The notes: generated by a model from the sequence alone, not told the origin. A stretch of 64,000 bases of DNA from Galeruca laticollis (GCA_963921935.1 OY998176.1:93188910-93252909); one strand, 5' to 3'; shown: positions 23,388-36,075, numbered from the stretch's first letter. Translations and numbers: made by a program.

Positions 23388-23829
23388 AATAATTATAGGA
23401 ACAAAATCGAATACAGTATATTAGAATAATAGAAAACCACAAACATATCGAGAAAGCTTCCAAACAAAAGTGTATTTCAAGAAATTAGGAATTTCAGAAC
23501 AGCGATAATAATATCAATCAATGAGATTCTGTAACAACAACATCAAGCCACCAACCTAAAATGTTATTTATTCAACTTCAAATGGAAAATAAACCTTTTA
23601 CTTTTGACTGTGAAGGAAGTCCACTCATTTCATAGAAAGACAATACAGTTGAATTAAATTTATGTATACAGTACAATTAAATGTCGCTTTTATACGAACC
23701 ATATATTCAATCCATTGAGATACGTGCATGTTTCTGTATCTTTCAATAATAAATAGATGATTTGTTTGTTATACCTGGAAACGAAAATGTAATTAATGGA
23801 AAAACATTGATACGAAATCTTAAAATTGA
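23388..23829. other. spacer, nothing recognised
   Basis: AT-rich; may include the upstream part of the gypsy remnant that follows, but no motif can be read with confidence. Confidence 0.3.
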
Positions 23830-25610
23830 CTTTCAACTTATAAGTAAAATAACGATACGGAATAGAAATACTACATTAAGTTTGGAGGACATATTGAAAT
23901 AATTCGAAGATGTCTTCACAACAACTGTATGAAAGATTCCAGACATCTATTGTTCTTTGAAACTTAAACCAGATGCAAAACCAGTTTTTCACAAACCACG
24001 AAAAATTCCATAATACGCTCTACAAGGAAAAGTTGATAAATTGTTAGGTATATTAAGAAGTGAAGGAATGCATTATTCAGAATGAGAGACACCACTAGTT
24101 ATTGAACTGAAAAGTAATTTACAAATTCGATTGTGAGCAGACTATAGGATCAATGTCAATCAACTAGTTCAAGATAATCCATCTTCAATTACAATACATA
24201 TTATTAATAGAATGGAAAATTGACAATATCTCTGTATCATTGATGTATACAAAGCATACTTATATGAAACAGTAGATGATTAAAGTTCCAGAGTTCAGGC
24301 AATATCAACACAAAGAAGGACATATCTTGAAAAACGATAAAATTCCGAATTTAAAACTGCACCAAATGAATTTTATAATATTATTGATCAAATTACTAAT
24401 GATTTAGATGACTGATCAATATTTTACATGAAAATAAAAATTTTAGGGAAGCAACCTTAATTTACTGAGCATTCCAAAAAATATTTCAATGTATTTATGG
24501 AAAACATGTTACACTTGTTGTCGACAATAATCCTTTGATGACCATTGTCAACAAAACAACTTTCCGCTACAAGAATTATCAGATATGAACAGTTTTCATC
24601 TGAATTTGATTAAACGATTATATAATATAAAAACTCATCCGATCATACTAACGCAGACTATTTATAAAGCAATCCACTAGAAGAAAAATAAAAAAATACT
24701 GTGGATGACGAATTTTTTCAGAATATTCATACAATTGAACAAATTTCTATAACGACATTAGATTGAAACTTTATTGCACGTTACATTGAGCAAGATCCAG
24801 AATGAAAACAGTTAGAGGAAAAGCTACTGATCGGGAATATATTTGACACAGAGCTCAGCTCTAAAGAAGGCATAGTTTTCAAAAGTAATCCAGTAAGATA
24901 TACCACGAAGCCTTCATGAAACAATATATTAACTGAACTGTACTCTACGCACATAGGAATAGTTAAATTGAAATATTCCGCTCACAGCTAATGTTACTGG
25001 GAGGGTTTCGACAAATATATAGAATATCTAGTAAAAAGTTGTAAACATGTTTTTATTTAATAAAAAATACCAACGGGAAGATCCAGCAGGAAATTTGCAA
25101 CGGGTTCATATAGATTATGTAGGTCCATTTTTGAATCATCACTTCTTCATAGTTGTAGATGCGAAAAGCAAATGGCCAGAAATTAGGATGTCCGGAAATG
25201 CACCAACAACTTCTGGAACAATAAAGTTTCTACGAGAAATTTTCAACTGCTACATATTACCAGAAATGCTTGTAAGTGACAATCCGTCTATTTTCAAATT
25301 AATAAATTTTACAGAACAATCACGAACGTATCATGGAATCGTTTTATGGAAATATGTAACCATTCTACAGGACTTGAGGAAATTAATTTGTTTAATAGAA
25401 CTAGATAATGGTAACACAATTAAAAGAATTTCCGATAAACTTAGACCCTGTAATAATAGAAATCCAAGATCTGCAACTACTGTAAATGAGCAAGTCCAGG
25501 AATCAGATAAAATATATATGCGACCAAAACAGAAAATCAATCAATCACAACTCGTACCATTACAAAGAAGATTGGAAATTTTAGATCTACGACAATTTCA
25601 CAAGACATAG
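23830..25610 (+). pseudogene. decayed Ty3/gypsy pol (RT to integrase)
   Basis: Heavily mutated gypsy pol, a different copy and orientation from 18260-20550. RT traces at 23940-24300: SLKLKPDAKPVFHKPRKIP, ADYRINVNQLVQD, QYLCIIDVYKAYL. RNase H is reduced to stop-ridden traces. The integrase is clearest: 25047-25300 has RVHIDYVGPFLNHHFFIVVD (first Asp) and LPEMLVSDNPSIF (second Asp), with open frame to 25610 and the C-terminal KLRPCNNRNPRSAT. The sequence style matches the mag-like K02A2.6-type lineage known from insects. No LTR is seen. Confidence 0.8.
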
Positions 25611-26344
25611 AAAATGAGAATCAAAATATGGATTCATCTAGTAAAATGTCAACCCAACGTGAAGACTATAATTCGACATCTAGTTCTTCTATATTTTATG
25701 GATTTTTACCCTCGCGATCTGATCCGTCTGCAAACCCATCTTCATCGTCTTATGGTTTTCCATGTAGTCCTTTCAGTCAACACATTGAGCATAAGTATAA
25801 AATATATAATATTAAACTTATCAATAAAACTGGTCTGTCAAAACTAGACCAACTATTGTGAAATAGCATTGAATAACAACTGGCATTATTGAAACTCATT
25901 TGCTAATCACATAGTAATAAAATATTATTGCTGCTACGTACCTACATAATGTCTTCTTTTTATGAAGATAAATGCCATTCTGATGACAACTTAATTCATC
26001 CAAAACTGCAATTGAAACGAATGTCTTCTAATTATTGAGCTACGTAACACTTTAAGGAGTCTATCCTGTAACCCTTCCCTTATAATTTAACAGTCTCGAA
26101 AATTTATATATTCAACTGTCTTCTAAAATATTCAAAGGAAACTCTTATTCTGCAAGTAAATATTTTGAAATCCGTTAAAATTATTTATTTTAACAGGGTC
26201 ATCTGAAATTTTGTCTGATACAGCATTTAAAACTACTTTTAGTTCATTGGAATCATTTTGACTGGATTTTTATTGAAGAATAACATAACCTAAATCACAG
26301 AATATGATTCAAGTATATACTCGCGATTTTCAAAGTAACTATTT
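25611..26344. other. spacer; possible gypsy tail and Harbinger left end
   Basis: 25628-25861 has a Ser-rich frame (STSSSSIFYGFLPSR) that could be the tail of the gypsy pol. Bases 25870-26340 show nothing recognisable. The left terminus of the Harbinger element that follows must lie here, but I could not identify its TIR. Confidence 0.35.
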
Positions 26345-27841
26345 TTGATGAAAAATTCGTGTTTGATTGATTCTAGTATTTCACCAAGAACCACTAAAAT
26401 ACAAAAGTTGTTTATGCTTCATTTCATTAAAGAGAATAAAATTCTTTTGGGCGGAAAAGTGAATCCTCTCTTATTGCATAAAGTTAATAAATTGTGGGAA
26501 TTACTAACCACCCAATTGAATCAAACCGGACCACCTAAAACAACTCGACAGTGGAAAGATGTAAGTATCAGTTATTTATTTATATCGTATTTTGAATTCC
26601 TCTCGAACAAATAATGGCAATAAGTAATATTTTAGACATTAAGTGAAATGAAAACTAACGTAAGAAGGCACGCCAGAGAATTGAAATATGGACAGACAGG
26701 GACTGGCGGAGGTGGTGCTGTTAAGCCTCTCACTGATTTTGAGGAGAGGCTCTTAGCTCTAATTTCAGTACTAAATATTGAAGGAGTGGAGCTGCCAGAA
26801 GCTGGCTGTTCTGAAAATGTTATAGCATACAGAGAAGAAGACAATGAAATATATGAACTGAATGATATTCTTGTGATGGTAAGTACTTACAAAGTTTTAG
26901 TTTAGCTGGCCAGGGCTGAAAGTATCGTAGATACTTTTCAGCTTTCATCAAAAGATAGTTTTACCCCCAACACTTTTCAAAAGTTATCATTACTGTATCT
27001 AAGATAAAGATTCTTAGATACTTTGGAAAATATCTACACAATATTTAATCAGAATAAAATTAATTATAGGAACTGGCAAATATTTAAAATACACAAATAT
27101 TTAAAATGTGGAGAGTGGGGAACTTTTCTACAAATCAGTATTCGTCAGATTTTTAATTATCTACCTCACATTATACAATTTCAAACTACCTGCGGGCTTA
27201 CACTACAATTATTATAAGGCAGATAAGTTGAAGAGTTTATAAAACAAAATTTTTAGACACTATAAAAGTACCTTTGATATTATTCTGAATACTACAAAAG
27301 TATGTGTAGATCTTAAAAGTATCTTGGATGCTTAAAATAGAGGTATCTAAAGACATTTTAAAGTACTCAAAGATACTTGAAAAGATTTAAAGTATCTAAG
27401 GAATTTTTACTCAAATACATTTCAAGTATCTTGTATCTTAGTATTTCAAGAGTATCTAGATACTTTTAAAAAGTATATTCTACAGCTTTGACAATAATAG
27501 ACGGCACCTTTGAAAAGCAATCAAACCATTTTTTTAAGGGCGATGAAGTTGTGCTGGAACCAGACTACCCACAAAATAATGTAATTGTAGAAGAAATCTA
27601 TGTCGATGAAAAAATACTCCCTGCATCAAGTGATTCAACTCGAAGAATACCAGCTGCAACATCTAATCGTCCAAGAACCAGAAAAACCATTAAAGGAACA
27701 GGTTGTGGTCTTGTAGAAATTTCATTGGCGACACATGATCAAAATTTAAGATATCTGACAAATTCTAACTTGGCAATTGCTAAATCACAAAATACGTTAG
27801 CCAAATCATTTAATAGCATTGCAAAAAAGATGAGACACTAA
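26345..27841 (+). pseudogene. Harbinger partner: Myb/SANT (zeste-like) protein
   Basis: Myb/SANT-like DNA-binding protein of the kind PIF/Harbinger elements encode beside their transposase to bring it to DNA. Exon 1 (to 26560): IQKLFMLHFIKENKILLGGK and GPPKTTRQWKD. A 75-nt intron (GTAAGT...TTTTAG, 26561-26635) keeps phase 0. Exon 2 (26636-26878) completes the trihelix with TLSEMKTNVRRHARELKYG and an acidic stretch, then a GTAAGT donor. A C-terminal exon around 27486-27841 ends in SNLAIAKSQNTLAKSF, but no acceptor restores frame: the intron is filled by a repeat-rich insertion (26904-27489). So the gene is probably disrupted. It converges on the transposase at 30782-32025. Confidence 0.75.
26904..27489. 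mobile_element. AAGTATC-rich hAT-like MITE in an intron
   Basis: Starts CAGGGCTGAAAGTATC and ends (reverse complement) CAAAGCTGTAGAATATAC: the outer CAGGGCTG/CAAAGCTG octamers resemble hAT termini. About nine AGTATC/GATACT motifs occur, several as the perfect dyad AGTATCTAGATACT. An 8-bp target duplication is not obvious, which lowers confidence. It occupies nearly the whole second intron of the Myb/SANT gene and abuts its last exon. Confidence 0.5.
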
Positions 27842-28190
27842 CTGAAACCAAAAGGTCTTATTTTAAGTTGTGTAGTATATCTATTTTTAAGTTACCAGTG
27901 ACAACATTTTTGCTTGTTAAGCTTATTTTTTTATTTTATTTGTGATAAGAGTATTATTTTTTGTGTGATATGTTCTAAAGTGGAATTGAACTTTTATTTT
28001 CTGTTATTTACCTGTATTATTTATTTATGTATAATATTTGTTCACTGTAAGCTAACTAGCTTATTTTTCTCATTTTTTGTGATAGTAGTAATACCTTTTT
28101 TGTCATGTTTTTTTAAAAGTAGGAAGTTCATGTTTATTTTATGTTCCTTATCTGTAGGTAAACTGCATTTTAATCACTTCATTCATTGTA

Positions 28191-30782
28191 GGGGAGCCCA
28201 TGGCTCGTTGACGCACCAGGTTGGATGACGCACCTCAATTTTTCTTAAAACAGTACGCTTAGCAACGTCGCCGACCGGTTTGTCTTAAAGCCGCCATTAA
28301 AAACCACTGTCGAACGTTCGTTTCAGTTTTATTGCATCAGTGGTGTTGTGTACAGTGCGGTTTGTTGTTTTTTGGCAGTGGTAAGTAGTTTTTTACTTTT
28401 TTACAGTTTTTGTTCTAGGAACTTTATTTTTAATGATAATTGAGACCGGTTTGATGCTACATAAAGCTTCAACCGCCCCAAACAAGAACTGTTAAATAGA
28501 TTTTCTAAGAATAAAATAGTAAAGGTGCAGTTGCATCACACATACAAAAACGTGGTCAGGGGCTGGTAGACGCACACAACAATGGGCTGGTTGACGCATG
28601 CGTCAACCATCCCCGAGTTTAAAATATAATATTTTAATTTTTGTTTTATATTTTAGCGAGATGCGTTTTCGTAATCGAACATCAAAAAGGGGTAAATATT
28701 AAAGTTTCAAAAAATGCCTTACGTCTTTTATAATTTTTAGGTGTTCACAGATCTACAAGAAAATCATTTGGAGGAATACCTTAAAACGGGAAGCGACATA
28801 TATTTTGGATTGTCTGTCAGAGAAGTAAGAAAATTCGCGTATGATTATGCCACTGCTTTGCGCATTAAACACCCTGAATCCTGGAACGTGACAAAAATGG
28901 CTGGAGAGGATTGGTTTACATACTACATGAAACTACATCGTGCTCCTTCGATAAGAAGTCCAGAAGCAACCAGCTTAGCTCGCGCTTCTAGTTTCTACAG
29001 AGAAAATGTTTCAATGTTGTTTGACAACTTAAAAACGGTCCTCAACCGCCTAAAATTAGAAGAAGTACAAATATGGAACATGGATGAAACTGGGATTACG
29101 ACCGTGCAAAAGCCTAACCGAATTGTTGGCAGGCGTGGATATAAGCAGGTGGGACGCGTAACCTCCCAGGAACGCGGCACCTTAGTTACTATGGCTTTGG
29201 CGGTATCTGCAACGGGAAATTATGTCCCGCCCTTCTTTGTTTTTCCAAGGGTTAACTTCAGAGAACATTTTCTCGCTAATGGCCCTCCTGGAGCAGTTGG
29301 AACCCCAAATCCTTCAGGTTGGATGACAAAAGAGCACTTTTTGGAGTTTGCTACGCATTTTGTCAAGCACGTTGGTTGTTGGAGGGACCGGTACTACTTT
29401 TGCTAGACCATCATGATTCGCATTTGTCTGTAGCTGCTCTTGATTATCTAAAAAGTAAAGGTGTAACGGCGTTGTCATTTCCAGCCCATTGCTCACATAA
29501 GCTCCAGCCTCTCGATCGGTCTGTCTATGGACCATTAAACATTACGTTAATTCAGCCAGTGACTCCTGGATCACTAGCAATCCCGGACGTACGATGTCAA
29601 TATACGATGTCCCTCTAATAGTTCGAGACTCACTGCCAATTGGAGCAACACCGCAAAATCTTAGGGCGGGATTCAAGGGGTCTGGAATTAGCCTTTTCAA
29701 TAGAGACGATCAAGAGTTTTTACCAGGATATGCAACTGACCGTCCCGATCCCGCAGAAACTAATGCTGACAAGGACGTGGTTCCAGTTCAGCGTAACTCG
29801 ATTTTAAAACCACGACCGGACTATTCACAGGAACCTGATGATCTTAACCAGCCAGGATGCTCCAAAGATATAGTGTTAGCAAAAAGTCCACTGCCTGGGA
29901 AAGAAAACAACATTTCAACTAACAGTTCTATTCAAGAAAAAAATGAGAGCTCGCCTCCTACTGTAAGTCCATTTCAATTGAAACCGCTACTAAAAGTCGG
30001 ACCTAGAAAGCAGGACGCTAAACCTAATAGAAGAAAGCGTGTGACAGCAATTCTAACTGACACGCCAATGAAAGATGCTCTTAAAGAACAGGAGAAAAAT
30101 GTAAAGTCTGTTGAAAGAAATATTTGCTCAAATAAGAAGTCCGATGCAAAAGAGAAAAAAACAAAAAAAAGGAAAATAGTCAAAGACGATGATGAGTCCG
30201 ATGAAGAGGAATGCTTTTGACTTTATTGCACATATAGCTATAAAAATAGTGCCTCATCCGAAAAATAGATCCGGTGCACTAGTTGCGAATTGTGGGCACA
30301 TGAAGCTTGTGCTGGGGAACCTGGCGTCTTCTTTGTTTGTGTAAACTGTGAACGCAAATAATAAGCTATAATATTAAATTTGTCAATTAAGTTACCTTTT
30401 TTAGAATTAATGCATCTTTTGTTCCTTGTAAAGTTAACTTTTTAATGTTTGTTCCGTGGCTAGTTACCATTTTTAGAATTTAATATAATTTTTTTTTAAT
30501 TTGGATTATAATAGATGTTTTACTCTACTTTTTTCTCTGCGTCAACCAACCCCATGGTATGCGTCAACCAACCCTGGCCCGGGGCTGGTTGACGCAACCT
30601 GACATCCATCTTTACAAAAAAATGTATACTTGAACTGTTGCTAAAAAAAATTTTTTTCTTGTCTAATATGAAAGATAAAACATTACACTTTCCTATTTGG
30701 TACCAGAAGCCAACCAAAACTTAATAATGTGTAAGCTAAAAATAAAAATACAAAAATTGCGTCAATCAGCCCCGGGCTCCCC
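28191..30782 (+). mobile_element. pogo/Tigger DNA transposon, both TIRs present
   Basis: Complete-length element of 2592 bp flanked by TA (28189-28190 and 30783-30784). TIRs read GGGGAGCCCATGG... and, in reverse complement, GGGGAGCCCGGGGCTG. Subterminal regions contain many copies of GGTTGACGCA in both orientations (28208, 28225, 28570, 28587-28606, 30539, 30563, 30585, 30760), probable transposase binding sites. It lies inside a PIF/Harbinger element at the very end of that transposase gene. Confidence 0.92.
28661..30361 (+). pseudogene. pogo/Tigger transposase with C-terminal PHD finger
   Basis: Exon 1 MRFRNRTSKRG ends near a GGTAAATA donor; the next exon starts after TTTTTAG at 28741. The pipsqueak HTH normally between them is missing. 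28741-29406 carries the CENP-B-like domain (KMAGEDWFTYYMKLH) and the DDE start with first Asp (QIWNMDETGITTVQKPNR). A frameshift at ~29385 leads to the second Asp (VLLLLDHHDSHLSV) and SFPAHCSHKLQPLDRSVYG; another near 29540-29600 leads to a long basic tail ending KKRKIVKDDDESDEEECF. Past that stop, and across a TAG in place of a Trp, a PHD finger is still readable (CTSCELWAHEACAGEPG, CVNCERK, stop 30359-30361). The third catalytic Asp is lost. Not functional. Confidence 0.88.
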
Positions 30783-32025
30783 TACTCATAATAAGGCATA
30801 TTTCTATGTAACAAAAAGTATATTTCAAGCTGTTTACATTGTTTATGACTGATAGTTAAAGTATTGTTGCACAATTTCATTTCGCATTTGTTCACCTCTT
30901 GCGTGCCAGTTTTGAAGACATTTCTTACAACATCATCATTCGTTTGATCATCATCACCATCTTCATCCAAATCTATAAATTCATCCTCAGGCAAATCGTC
31001 TCTATAGAATCGTGCAATGTTATGTGGAACTCCACAACAATAAATTATTTTTCCTGATTTTACTGGGTAATAATTTAAAACACGATGTTTCAGTAAACAT
31101 CGAAATCTTGACTTTAACACCCCATTCAATTTTTCAACAATTTTCCTAGCCCTCACAAAGTGATAATTATAATAACTTTTAGGAGTATGCTCAGGTGGGT
31201 TTTCAAAACGAGTTAAAAGGAAAGGTTTCAAGGGGTATCAAGAGTCACCAATAAGAAATAAATCGTCTCCTTGAACATATATATTTTCCATAATAACTTT
31301 GACATTGGAAGCTTGCCAAATTGCCGAGTTGTGAGTAGATCCTGGGAAACGGGCGTTCAAATTTTGAATGTTATAATCATTGTCCACTATTATTTGACCA
31401 TTTATACTGTAGTATTCTTTTCTACAGTACTATGGAAACGCTGGATATTCTTCCGGAGGAGATATGATTGCTATGTGCGTTCAGTCTATAGCACTCAAGC
31501 ATCGAGGAGAATCAAATCTTTCCATGAAGCCATACTTCACCATATTTCTCTTGTCCATAGAATTAGAGAATTGGATCAAGTTCGGTAAGAGATAATTACA
31601 GATTGCATTTGTAAATTCATCAATAGAGCGACTTATGCTTGGTTGGCTAAATGTAAAGTAATATCCTTTTCCAGTAGTCAACTGATAACTTCCTGATGCG
31701 TAGAAATGTAAAGTTGATTGAATTCTTCAATGGACTGGTGAGCTAGTGCTTCCTTCTCCTTGATACATATAGGGAGAAAGCATGTCAATGATAATCCTTG
31801 CTACATTTTTATTAAAACGAAATATGTTCTTGAATTTAGTACCTGGTAATTGAAATGGGTCATTCGTGTCTCGTAATATTCGGTGTTGTCGTCTTAGTTG
31901 CGCCCTGTAAAATAATGTAGTAGTGAATTATCAAGAAGGTATGAAATTTATGTAGGTAATTACCTTTCCTCATTCGCAATAGTTTCTTCTGGAAAATCTT
32001 TACCAACCACATCATAATAAGCCAT
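30782..32025 (-). pseudogene. PIF/Harbinger transposase (HARBI1-like), disrupted
   Basis: Two-exon DDE nuclease. Exon 1 (32025-31964) encodes MAYYDVVGKDFPEETIANEE. A 59-nt GT-AG intron (phase 2) follows; exon 2 opens RAQLRRQHRILRDTNDPFQ. Then come the helical region (FNKNVARIIIDMLSPY), an HTH-like FSQPSISRSIDEFTNAI, the first Asp in CLSAID*THIAII (Cys mutated to stop), LNARFPGSTHNSAIWQ, the second Asp in FLIGDS*YPLKPFLLT, and the Glu region ARKIVEKLNGVLKSRFR, ending PYYE. The present stop (30782-30784) is created by the TSD and first base of the pogo insertion; without it the frame would run three more residues to a native stop. Two other stops and a deletion near 31740 also inactivate it. 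Confidence 0.9.
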
Positions 32026-32029
32026 GTAC

Positions 32030-34462
32030 TGTTAAAACTTAAATAGGACTTTTTAGCATGCTGTTAAAAATAAAGGTTTTAAAGGATCATTATAGATGAT
32101 TCCTCTAAAATTTCAACAGAGGATTTATTACCAAATACGATGTTACGCGCTCTATTTTCTATTGTCTACTCACTAGCCTCAGAAGCGTAATCTCATGCCC
32201 AATCTCAGTTCGGTCAGGATGGAGCAGACAATATATAAGATGTTAGATATCACAATGAAAATTCTATATTACAATTTACACAAAAAAAAGACTATATACA
32301 AAAAAACTTCCTCACCAAAACGGACGGAAATATACATAATTGAAATGCGCTACTGTGACGTCACGGAGCCGCTTAGAAAAGAAAATAAAATGCTTAAACC
32401 TATTATTAACTACTTTACTACGGTACTACCAGAGGGGTCTGTTCGCCTCTAACATGAGTTTTAGAAAATATGGTTCCAAAATAATGCCACTAACGTAGGC
32501 GGAGAGGCTATACTTATTCTCTTGGTGTCCCCTGACTGAGACCCTACAATGTTGTAAATTATTAAAATGTCTTACCAATCACATCCATCACGTTTACATT
32601 ACAGAGGCTTCTTATCCTATTCTCTCTAAACTCCTTTTTTTCCACTCTACAAATCCACCTGCGCTTTTACTCTTTCAACAATTTTCCTTCGACACCTGAT
32701 TCCCCAACAAAATCAGCCAAAATTTAATTAACTTCTTCGTATTCTACTCAAATATTATTTTGACAAATCCTACGTACAATCTCCCTGACAGCAAGCTGAC
32801 TCCTTGATAATATATTAAAAAGTCAAACTGATGTTTATCAAATACAATTAAAAAGTCAAACTGATGTTTATCAAATACAATTCGATTGAGACTACATTGA
32901 TCTATCAATGCACTCTCAAAGTAAGCTTGTCAGCGGAGAATGTAGGTAGTGAACAGGTAATTTGAAGGGAATTTTTCGGTTTTTTAAATGTACATGACCG
33001 ATGTGATTGATAATGTCAACAAAAAGGTACCTATGGGTTCGAAATATTATAAAACTTATTAACAAAAACTATAATTAAAGTGTTGAGGGGTAAGTTGCAA
33101 GATCGTAACAACGAAAACGGTTTTAACGGCCGTTAAATCATTGAAGGCGTTTAAAATTTAACGGAAAAGATACATAATAGACCCCCAATTCTGTTAATAA
33201 AGATTTCTTGAAAGAAAACCAACCAAATCCTACATTGACCATGGACCACATGTAACAAATGAATGGAAGGAAATGTTTTGTCACGGACGAAACCGCATGC
33301 TAACATAACAATGCTTCTTTAATATAAAGTCCCACATTCGCTACCACAAATCAACTAGACTTAATGAGGCAGTCATTTTCATGGTATGAAGTTGACAAAG
33401 AATCAGCAAAACGGGATGAAATCTTCAAAACATTATTGACGGAATATGCAAAACTCAAAATTTGATAATTTGTCTTAAATTGAGAAACATTTTGAACCAA
33501 CTGTATTTAAGTAATATATCAGTTCATCTTCGGACCGTAGTTATTATCAAATATACATACTAATTTTATCGCAACTCACAGTTTATCCAATTTCACAAAA
33601 CGTAACGCTCCCTATAAACCACTATTAATTTTCCATTAGATCATTATCTGTTTTTATAAGATTAATTACTTAAGTTAAAAAATATCTGTAATAGAATTTC
33701 ATGACCCCAAGTTAATTCATTAAATGACTAAATATTATAGCTGGAAGAAACGCAACCGCAGATGCAACATAAATCACGAAATGTTATCACGAGACTTCTT
33801 TCTGGTGCAAAGAAAAGGGAGAACAGAATAAGATGATATATGGAAAACCGCAACTCTACTTGAATACCTCGGGCGACAGAGACGTAGATGAAGCTTTTCT
33901 ATAAAAATTATTTCCAATCGATTGGGATTTTGGGGACCGAGAAGAGAGTCTCAATAATACACATAAATAATTTATTATACACAATAAAAACCGTTAAAAA
34001 CTCCATAATTGTTATGATTATGAATGGAACAATTCGTAATTTCAGTTTACACTAATGCTAATTTTGAATATTATCTCTATTAATTGTCTTATGCCCGTTT
34101 GTGATTATTAATGATTTAGTACAAGTTTTAGTAAATTTTTTAGGATCCTAAATAAATGATAGATACATACACATTTATCATAAATTTTTCAGTCAATTTT
34201 AAAATTGACGAAACTTGTCCTATTTTTGTTCAATTTTAATTGACAGAAAGAATTTATAAAACCAGTCGTATTTTCTATCAATTAAATGACAACTTAGGGC
34301 AAAAATATGGGGTTAAATTTATTTTAAGCTTATTATTTTTCAATTTTCAATGATGGTGACATTGGTTCTACTACTACATAACCAAAAAGCAACGTTTATT
34401 GAGGGAAGAGCATAATCTGTGGGAAAGAGAATGTTGTGGATGTGAAAGTTTTTCGTTTGAGC
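32030..34462. other. intergenic; 33-bp tandem duplication at 32815-32882
   Basis: No coding sequence recognised. 32150-32560 is probably the right end of the first Harbinger element, but the TIR could not be defined. At 32815-32882 the ~33-bp unit AAAAAGTCAAACTGATGTTT... occurs twice head to tail. 33060-34460 is featureless AT-rich sequence. Confidence 0.45.
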
Positions 34463-36075
34463 TATTTTAAATATTAGTGTTCTAAATGAAACTCAACGTT
34501 TCTAGCTAATTCCACAATATAATGAAAAATGTTGAAAATTCTAAAAAAATTGACAATTGTTTCGATAACTGAATATCATCGTCAGAATGACAGAAGTTAC
34601 ATTTCATTTGATGCCTACTTGATGTGTAATAGTTATTTTTGGCTAGCCCAAGAAGTGACCTACCTTGTGATTTACTTAATATATGTTAATAGAAAAAAGA
34701 AGATGTGATATCACAAATATTGAAGCTTTGATATTATAAGCCCTATGGTGATATCCTGGATATCATTTTTCCAATTAACCACATTGATAATTTACACCCA
34801 AAAATTAAATTTACATTAGAAGTTGAAGAAAATAACTCAATCAATTTTCTTGATTTAAAAATTCAAAGACTTAGTAATGTACTTGATTATTCAATTTACA
34901 GAGGACCAACACACACTGATGTGACAATTCCATATATTTCCAATCACCCCATGTCCCATAAACTAGCGGCATACAATTAAATGATACTTGGAGCATTTTC
35001 AGTTCCTATGCACAAATGTAATTTTGATAGAGAGATTAATACAATTTGCCAAATAGCATCTTCCAACGGTTATCCATTACATATGATAAATGAGCTAATT
35101 AATAAGAAAGAGGAAAAAGTGGCATTACAACTAATATTTCCTAAACAAACCGAAGAAATAAAAACTTATAAAACCATCACATATGCAGGAAATATTTCTA
35201 ATAATATTTCAAAGATAATATCTTTAGCAACCAATACAACAATTTCTTTTAAAACAGAAAGTAACGTAAGTACCAAATTGTTAAATGTTAAAACAAGGAT
35301 ACCAACATTAAAGAAATCAGATATATACAAAGTGAAATCTCCAGAATGTAATGCTGTCTATTTTGGTCAGACCCTTAGGAATTTTGAAATCCGATACAGT
35401 TAACACATACGAGCATACAGATTGAAACCACCAGATAAATCTCATTACGCAAAACATCTACTTGACAACAACCATTCATTCACATCTAACACAGAACTAG
35501 AAGTACTGCATATTTGTGATAGGAAACAAGAACTGGATTTCCTTGAAGAGTTGGAAATTAGAAGACACCTAAGAAGCCCACAATATAAAGTCGTCAATGA
35601 ACAGATAAATCTGGGGAGTTCTCCACTATTGAACTGTCTTCTTAAGTGATAATTATAAAGATCAGCAGATATAGTTTTTCTGGTTTTCTATATCATTCCA
35701 CAGTTATACTGATCTTAATTGGAAAAATGATATCCAGGATATCACCATAGAGCTAATAATATCTAAGCTTCAATATCTGTAATATCACATCTTCTTCTTT
35801 TTTCTATTCACATATAATAGGTAAATTAAAAGGTAGGTCACTTCTTGGTCTAGCCAAAACTAACTACTAAGCATCAGGAAGGCATCAAATGAAATGTAAC
35901 TTCTATCATTCTGACGATGATATTCAGTTATCGAAACAATTGTCAATTATATAAAAATTTTGACATTTTTCATTATATTGTGTAATTAGCTAGAAACGTT
36001 GAGTTGTATTCAAAACACTAATATGAGTAGATCCCACGAAGTGAGGATCGAGACAGTTAATTTTATTCTAAATAT
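34463..36075 (+). mobile_element. Penelope-like element with 12-bp TSD
   Basis: Body 34475-36063, flanked by TATTTTAAATAT (34463-34474) and TATTCTAAATAT (36064-36075), an 11/12 match. The left ~300 bp is the reverse complement of the terminal segment at the right end (AGTGTTCTAAATGAAACTCA against GAGTTGTATTCAAAACACT), so the element has inverted ends. Coding sequence occupies 34777-35649. It is the longest copy of the family also seen at 21548-23375, 49900-50123 and 41265-41400. It inserted a few bases upstream of the MADF gene start at 36081. Confidence 0.88.
34777..35649 (+). pseudogene. PLE RT C-terminus and GIY-YIG endonuclease
   Basis: 5'-truncated PLE reading frame. 34777-34977 is the RT C-terminal part (ENNSINFLDLKIQRLSN, YSIYRGPTHTDVTIPYIS, NHPMSHKLAAYN then stop). 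34981-35403 continues with the linker (KTITYAGNISNNISKII) and the endonuclease (SDIYKVKSPECNAVYFGQT; the Gly of GIY is Asp here). A TAA at 35401 replaces the Glu codon of the conserved EH, and 35422-35649 finishes with YAKHLLDNNHSF and LNCLLK. The RT catalytic core is missing and two stops block translation. Confidence 0.9.
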
